In this document: positions 56,762-64,000 of the stretch, in pieces
How the letters are laid out: each line of letters starts with the position of its first letter
Numbering within the stretch: the stretch's first letter is position 1
Source of the DNA: Zeus faber
Lineage: Eukaryota; Chordata; Actinopteri; Zeiformes; Zeidae
DNA length: 64,000 nucleotides
NCBI GenBank assembly: GCA_960531495.1
Contig: CAUIJY010000075.1
Location: forward strand, 1,550,001-1,614,000
Direction of reading: 5' to 3'
The notes under the pieces: generated by a model
The model's database searches: none
What the model was told of the DNA's origin: nothing
The model's input: the letters and a program-made list of their open reading frames with translations, nothing else
Made by a program: the position numbers and the translations under genes

Positions 56762-59700
56762 TTTTAAAAGTGACTAGTACTCATTTTTTTTAAATCTTTC
56801 TTTCAATCTTTGTTTCTTTCAATCTTATTTTCAATCTTTCTTTCAATCTTATCATAGAACAATAAACACAATGGGGTTGTGCTGATGTTAATGGATCAAC
56901 CTTTCTTTCGTTCTCCTTTATTTCAATCGTTCTTTCAATCTTTCTTTCAATCTTTCAATCTTTCGTTCAATTTTTCTTTCTTTCTTTCAATCTTTCTTTC
57001 AATCTTTCTTTCATTCTTTCTTTCAGTCTTTCAATATTTCTTTCAATCTCTCTTTCAATCTATCTTTCAATCTTTCTTTCATTCTTTCTTTCAGTCGTTC
57101 AATCTTTCTTTCAATCTTTCTTTCAATCTTTCTTTTTTCAATCTTTCTTTCAATCTTTCAATCTTTCTTTCATTCTTTCTTTCAATCTTTCTTACTTTCA
57201 ATCTTTCTTTCTTTCAATATTTCTTTCAATCTTTCTTTCAATCTTTCTTTCATTCTTTCTTTCATTCTTTCATTCCTTCTTTCAATCTTTCATTCTTTCT
57301 TTCAATCTTTCTTTCTTTCAATCTTTCATTTTTTCAATCTTTCTTTCAATCTTTCAATCTTTCTTTCAATCTTTCATTCTTTCTTTCAATCTTTCAATCG
57401 TTCTTTCTTTCAATATTTCTTTCAATCTTTCAATCTTTCCTTCATTCTTTCATTCCTTCCTTTAATCTTTCTTTCATTCTTTCTTTCAATCTTTCAATCG
57501 TTCTTTCAATCTTTCTTTTATATTTTCTTTCAATCTTTCATTTTTTCAATCTTTCTTTCAATCTTTTATTCTTTCTTTCAATCTTTCAATTGTTCTTTCT
57601 TTCAATATTTCTTTCAATCTTTCAATCTTTCTTTCATTCTTTCATTCCTTCTTTCAATCTTTCTTTCATTATTTATTTCAATCTTTCTTTCTTTCTTTAA
57701 AACTTTCTTTCAATCTTTCTTTCAAACTTTCATTCTTTATTTCAATATTTCAATCGTTCAATCTTTCTTTCATTCTTTCTTTCAATCTTTCTTTCAATCT
57801 TTCAATCTTTCTTTCAATATTTCTTTCAATCTTTCTTTCTTTAAATCTTTCTTTCAATCTTTCTTTCAAACTTTCAATCTTTCTTTCAATCTCTCTTTCT
57901 TTCAATATTTCTTTCAATCTTTCAATCTTTCTTTCATTCTTTCTTTCAATCCTTCAATCTTTCTTTAATTCTTTTTTTCAATCTTTCTTTCTTTCAATTT
58001 TTCTATCTTTCAATATTTCTTCCAATCTTTCAATGTTTCTTTCATTCTTTCTTTCAATCTTTCAATCTTTCTTTCATTATTTCTTTCAATCTTTCTTACT
58101 TTCAATTTTTCTATCTTTCAATATTTCTTCCAATCGTTCAATCTTTCTTTTATTATTTCTTTCAATCTTTCTTTTTTCAATCTTTCTTGCAATCTTTCTT
58201 TCAATTGTTTAATCTTTCAATCTTTCTTTCATTCTTTCTTTCAATATTTCTTTCAATCTTTCTTTAATTCTTTTATTCTTTCTTTCAAACTTTCAATCTT
58301 TCTTTCATTCTTTCTTTCAGTCTTTCAATCTTTCTTTCATTCTTTCTTTCAAACTTTCAATCTTTCTTTCAATCTCTCTTTCTTTCAATATTTCTTTCAA
58401 TCTTTCAATCTTTCTTTCATTCTTTCTTTCAATATTTCAATCTTTCAATCTTTCAATCTTTCTTTCATTCTTTCTTTCAATCTTTCAATCTTTCTTTAAT
58501 TCTTTTTTTCAATCTTTCTTTCTTTCAATTTTTCTATCTTTCAATATTTCTTCCAATCTTTCAATCTTTCTTTCATTCTTTCTTTCAATCTTTCAATCTT
58601 TCTTTCATTATTTCTTTCAATCTTTCTTACTTTCAATTTTTCTATCTTTCAATATTTCTTCCAATCGTTCAATCTATCTTTCATTATTTCTTTCAATCTT
58701 TCTTTTTTCAATCTTTCTTGCAATCTTTCTTTCAATTGTTTAATCTTTCAATCTTTCTTTCATTCTTTCTTTCAATATTTCTTTCAATCTTTCTTTAATT
58801 CTTTTATTCTTTCTTTCAAACTTTCAATCTTTCTTTAATTCTTTCTTTCAGTCTTTCAATCTTTCTTTCAATCTTTCTTTCAATCTTTCTTTCTTTCTTT
58901 ATTTCAATCTTTGTTTCATTCTTTCTTACAATCTTTCTTTCTTTCAATCTTTCTTTCAATCTTTCTTTCAATCGTTCTTTCTTTCTTTTAGTCTTTCTTT
59001 CAATCTTTCAATTTTTCAATAATTCTTTCATTCTTTCTTTTAATCTTTCAATCTTTCTTTCATTGAATCTTTCAATCTTTCTTTCTTTTTTCAATCTTTC
59101 TTGCAATCTTTCTTTCAGTCTTTCAATATTTCTTTCAAACTTTCAATCTTTCTTTCAATCTTTCAATCTTTCAATCTTTCTTTCAATTTTTCTTTCAATC
59201 TTTCACTCTTTCTTTCATTCTTTCTTTCAATCTTTCAATCTTTCAATCTTTCTTTCATTCTTTCTTTCATTCTTTCTTTCAATCTTTCAATCTTTCTTTC
59301 AATATTTCTTTCAATCTTTCTTACTTTCAATCTTTCTTTCATTCAATCTTTCTTTCCATCTTTCTTTCATTCTTTCCTTCAGTCTTTCAATATTTCTTTC
59401 AATCTTTCTTTCAATTTTTCTTTTTTTCAATCTTTTTTCAATCTTTCTTTCATTCTTTCTTTCAATCTTTCAATATTTCTTTCAATCTTTCTTTCTTTTT
59501 TCAATCTTTCTTTCATTCTTTCTATAAATCTTTCTTTCTTTCAACCTTTCTTTCAATCTTTCAATCTTTCAATCTTTCTTTAATTCTTTTATTCATTCTT
59601 TCTTTCAGTCTTTCAATCTTTCTTTCAATCTTTCTTTCAATCTTTCTTTCAATCTATCAATCTTTCAATTTTTCTTTCATTCTTTCTTTCAATCTTTATT

Positions 59701-62700
59701 ACTTTCAATCTTTCTTTCAATCTTTCTTACTTTCATTCTCTCTTTCTTTCAATATTTCTTTCAATCTTTCAATCTTTCTTTCATTCTTTCATTCCTTCCT
59801 TTAATCTTTCTTTCATTCTTTCTTTCAATCTTTCAATCGTTCTTTCAATCTTTCTTTTATTCTTTCTTTCAATATTTCATTTTTTCAATCTTTCTTTCAA
59901 TCTTTCAATCTTTCTTTCAATCTTTCATTCTTTCTTTCAATCTTTCAATCGTTCTTTCTTTCAATATTTCTTTCAATCTTTCAATCTTTCTTTCATTCTT
60001 TCATTCCTTCTTTCAATCTTTCTTTCATTATTTATTTCAATCTTTCTTTCATTCTTTCAATCTTTCTTTTATTCTTTTTTTCAATCTTTCAATCTTTCTT
60101 TCAATATTTCTTTCAATCTTTTTTACTTTCAATCTTTCTTTCTTTAAAACTTTCTTTCAATCTTTCTTTCAAACTTTCATTCTTTATTTCAATATTTCAA
60201 TCGTTCAATCTTTCTTTCATTCTTTCTTTCAATCTTTCTTTCAATCTTTCAATCTTTCTTTCAATATTTCAATCTTTCAGTCTTTCTTTCATTCTTTCTT
60301 TCAATATTTCAATCTTTCAATCTTTCAATCTTTCTTTCATTCTTTCTTTCAATCTTTCAATCTTATTTTAATTCTTTTTTTCAATCTTTCTTTCTTTCAA
60401 TTTTTCTATCTTTCAATATTTCTTCCAATCTTTCAATCTTTCTTTTGTTATTCTTTCAATCTTTCTTTCTTTCAATCTTTCTTTCCATCTATCTTTCAAT
60501 CTTTCTTTCATTCTTTCTTTCAATCTTTCTTTCTTTAAATCTTTCTTTCAATCTTTCTTTCAAACATTCAATCTTTCTTTTAATCTTTCAATCTTTCAAT
60601 CTTTCTTTCAATCTTTCTTTCAATCTTTCAATCTTTCTTTCATTCTATCTTTCAATATTTCAATCTTTCAATCTTTCTTTCATTCTTTCTTTCAATCTTT
60701 CAATCTTTCTTTCATTATTTCTTTCAATCTTTCTTACTTTCAATTTTTCTATCTTTCAATATTTCTTCCAATCGTTCAATCTTTCTTTCATTATTTCTTT
60801 CAATCTTTCTTTTTTCAATCTTTCTTGCAATCTTTCTTTCAATTGTTTAATCTTTCAATCTTTCTTTCATTCTTTCTTTCAATATTTCTTTCAATCTTTC
60901 TTTAATTCTTTCATTCTTTCTTTCAAACTTTCAATCTTTCTTTCATTCTTTCTTTCAGTCTTTCAATCTTTCTTTCAATATTTCTTTCAATCTTTCTTTC
61001 TTTCTTTATTTCAATCTTTGTTTTATTCTTTCTTACAATCTTTCTTTCTTTCAATCTTTCATTCAATCTTTCTTTCAATCGTTCTTTCTTTCTTTTAGTC
61101 TTTCTTTCAATCTTTCAATTTTTCAATCTTTCTTTCATTCTTTCTTTTAATCTTTCAATCTTTCTTTCATTGAATCTTTCAATCTTTCTTTCTTTTTTCA
61201 ATCTTTCTTGCAATCTTTCTTTCAGTCTTTCAATATTTCTTTCAAACTTTCAATCTTTCTTTCAATCTTTCAATCTTTCAATCTTTCTTTCAATTTTTCT
61301 TTCAATCTTTCACTCTTTCTTTCATTCTTTCTTTCAATCTTTCAATCTTTCAATCTTTCAATCTTTCTTTCATTCTTTCTTTCAATCTTTCAATCTTTCT
61401 TTCAATATTTCTTTCAATCTTTCTTACTTTCAATCTTTCTTTCATTCAATCTTTCTTTCCATCTTTCTTTCATTCTTTCCTTCAGTCTTTCAATATTTCT
61501 TTCAATCTTTCTTTCAATTTTTCTTTTTTTAAATCTTTTTTCAATCTTTCTTTCATTCTTTCTATAAATCTTTCTTTCTTTCAATCTTTCTTTCAATCTT
61601 TCAATCTTTCAATCTTTCTTTAATTCTTTTATTCATTCTTTCTTTCAGTCTTTCAATCTTTCTTTATATCTTTCTTTCAATCTTTCTTTCAATCTATCAA
61701 TCTTTCAATTTTTCTTTCATTCTTTCTTTCAATCTTTATTACTTTCAATCTTTCTTTCAATCTTTCTTACTTTCATTCTCTCTTTCTTTCAATATTTCTT
61801 TCAATCTTTCAATCTTTCTTTCATTCTTTCATTCTTTCTTTCAATCGTTCTTTCATTCCTTCTTTCAATTTTTCATTCTTTCTTTCAATCTTTCAATCTT
61901 TCAATCTTTCTTTCATTCTTTCTTTCAAACTTCAATCATTATTTCAATATTTAATTCTTTCAATCTTTCTTTCAATCTTTCTTTCAATCTTTCTTTTTTC
62001 AATCTTTCTTTCAATCTTTCTTTCATCCTTTCTTTCAATCTTTCGTTCAATATTTCTTTCAATCTTTCTTACTTTCAATCTATCTTTGTTTAAATCTTTC
62101 TTTCATCCTTTCTTTCAATCTTTCGTTCAATATTTCTATCAATCTTTCTTACTTTCAATCTATCTTTGTTTAAATCTTTCTTTCAATCTTTCTTTCAAAC
62201 TTCAATCATTATTTCAATATTTAATTCTTTCAATCTTTCTTTCAATCTTTCTTTCATCCTTTCTTTCAATCTTTCGTTCAATATTTCTTTCAATCTTTCT
62301 TACTTTCAATCTTTCTTTGTTTAAATCATTCTTTCAATCTTTCTTTCAATATTTCTTTCAATCTTTCTTACTTTCATTCCTTCTTTCAATCTTTCTTTCA
62401 TTCTTTCTTTCAATCTTTCTTACTTTCAATCTTTCTTTCTTTCATTATTTCTTTCAATCTTTCAATCTTTCTTTAATTCTTTTATTCATTCTTTCTTTCA
62501 GTCTTTCAATCTTTCTTTATATCTTTCTTTCAATCTTTCTTTCAATCTATCAATCTTTCAATTTTTCTTTCATTCTTTCTTTCAATCTTTATTACTTTCA
62601 ATCTTTCTTTCAATCTTTCTTACTTTCATTCTCTCTTTCTTTCAATATTTCTTTCAATCTTTCAATCTTTCTTTCATTCTTTCATTCTTTCTTTCAATCG

Positions 62701-64000
62701 TTCTTTCATTCCTTCTTTCAATTTTTCATTCTTTCTTTCAATCTTTCAATCTTTCAATCTTTCTTTCATTCTTTCTTTCAAACTTCAATCATTATTTCAA
62801 TATTTAATTCTTTCAATCTTTCTTTCAATCTTTCTTTCAATCTTTCTTTTTTCAATCTTTCTTTCAATCTTTCTTTCATCCTTTCTTTCAATCTTTCGTT
62901 CAATATTTCTTTCAATCTTTCTTACTTTCAATCTATCTTTGTTTAAATCTTTCTTTCATCCTTTCTTTCAATCTTTCGTTCAATATTTCTATCAATCTTT
63001 CTTACTTTCAATCTATCTTTGTTTAAATCTTTCTTTCAATCTTTCTTTCAAACTTCAATCATTATTTCAATATTTAATTCTTTCAATCTTTCTTTCAATC
63101 TTTCTTTCATCCTTTCTTTCAATCTTTCGTTCAATATTTCTTTCAATCTTTCTTACTTTCAATCTTTCTTTGTTTAAATCATTCTTTCAATCTTTCTTTC
63201 AATCTTTCTTTCAATCTTTCAATCTTTCTTTCAATCTTTCTTTCATCCTTTCTTTCAATCTTTCGTTCAATATTTCTTTCAATCTTTCTTACTTTCAATT
63301 TTTCTTTGTTTAAATCTTTCTTTCAATCTTTCTTTCAAACTTTCAATCATTATTTCAATCTTTCATTCTTTCCATCTTTCTTGCAATCTTTCTTTCAATT
63401 GTTTAATCTTTCAATCTTTTTTTCAATCTTTCTTTCATTCTTTCTTTCAATCTTTCTGTCCGTCATTCTTTCTTTCAGTCTTTCTTTCAATCATTCAATC
63501 TTTCAATTATTCTTTCTTTCAATCTTTCTTTCAATCTTTCTTTCATTCTTTATTTCAATCTTTGTTTCATTCTTTATTTCAATCTTTCTTTCAATCTTTC
63601 TTTCAATCTTTCTTTCTTTCTTTCAAACTTTCAATCTTTATTTCAATCTTTCAATCTTTCAATCTTTCTTTCAATCTTTCAATCTTTCTTTCATTCTTTC
63701 TTTCAATATTTCAATCTTTCAATATTTCTTTCATTCTTTCTTGCAATCTTTCAATCTTTCTTTCAATCTGCCTTTCATTTTTTCTTTCAGTCTTTCAATC
63801 TTTCTTTAAATCTTTCTTTCAATCTTTCTTTCAAACTTTCAATTTTTATTTCAATCTTTCAATCTTTCAATCTTTCTTTCAATCTTTCAATCTTTCTTTC
63901 ATTCTTTCTTTCAATATTTCAATCTTTCAATCTTTCTTTCAATCTTTCTTTCATCCTTTCTTTCAATCTTTCGTTCAATATTTCTTTCAATCTTTCTTAC
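56762..64000. repeat. Satellite 3: polypyrimidine TTTC/TTTCAATC array
   Basis: ~7.2 kb made almost wholly of CTTT, CTTTCAAT and CATT units (TTTCTTTCAATCTTTCAATC). The first block (56795-56849) is separated from the main array by ~55 bp of ordinary sequence. Long blocks recur: 59063-59530 with 61170-61640 (2,107-bp spacing), 62086-62420 with 62939-63270 (853-bp spacing), and a TTTTTCTATCTTTCAATATT marker near 57995, 58105, 58527, 58638, 60402 and 60739. Frames of up to 287 codons reading SFFQSFNLSFNLS are by-products. The array runs beyond the right edge. Confidence 0.95.

Noticed and set aside
56879-63809. Long frames (up to 287 codons) in satellite 3, apparently hydrophobic membrane proteins
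   Set aside because: Translation of TTTC/AATC units always yields S, F, L, N, Q and I in several frames; pure low-complexity by-product.

Overview
The window looks like heterochromatic, repeat-dominated DNA from a vertebrate, most likely a ray-finned (teleost) fish. The evidence is a Tf1/sushi-type Ty3 LTR element, a gamma/epsilon-like endogenous retrovirus, a hAT transposase relic of the GTF2I-repeat/ZBED type, an L2/SINE-type tail with tandem ATGTAA, many CA/GT microsatellites, and spliced minus-strand exons of a teleost SGNH-like protein family. I see no bacterial gene organisation, rRNA, tRNA or CRISPR array. I cannot name the species. No gene in the window appears intact.

Layout. 1-3357: AT-rich satellite 1, built from ~59-bp and ~36-bp subunits in a 1,582/1,583-bp higher-order repeat. 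3358-30007: satellite 2, a mosaic of ~206-208-bp (A), ~196-bp (B) and ~253-bp A/B hybrid (C) monomers; it contains an almost identical 8,716-bp tandem duplication (about 6.5-15.1 kb and 15.2-23.8 kb). 30008-31050: a 1-kb insert that splits a satellite 2 monomer. 31.1-36.5 kb: TE graveyard with a retroviral LTR plus tRNA-Ser-like primer site, a hAT relic, a non-LTR fragment and a non-coding repeat family. 36487-45225: a decayed endogenous retrovirus with an exact tRNA-Trp primer site, gag, a gag/pol UAG, pro-RT-RNase H-IN and a collapsed env; no 3' LTR is visible. 45.2-47.3 kb: more copies of the flanking repeat family, and an integrase C-terminus plus polypurine-tract/LTR start of a second retrovirus. 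47.4-51.7 kb: minus-strand exons of decayed host-like genes, including an SGNH/GDSL-like pseudogene, and a ~400-bp palindromic element. 54199-56586: an internally deleted minus-strand Tf1/sushi LTR retrotransposon. 56762-64000: a ~7.2-kb polypyrimidine satellite (TTTC/TTTCAATC units) running off the window edge.

About 37 kb of the 64 kb is tandem repeat. The most informative signals are three. (1) In the 54-56.6 kb element the leader right after the LTR is complementary (15/16) to a sequence inside its own LTR, just downstream of a TATA-like box, which is the layout expected for Tf1-type self-primed reverse transcription; its truncated 3' LTR starts exactly one base past that primer segment. 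(2) The 8,716-bp satellite duplication is nearly identical, so it is either very young or an assembly artefact. (3) Two retroviral relics bracket and interrupt each other between 32.7 and 47.3 kb, consistent with nested insertion. I found no convincing new gene system; the 60-80 codon open frames in satellite 2 and the long frames in the polypyrimidine array look like by-products of repetition.
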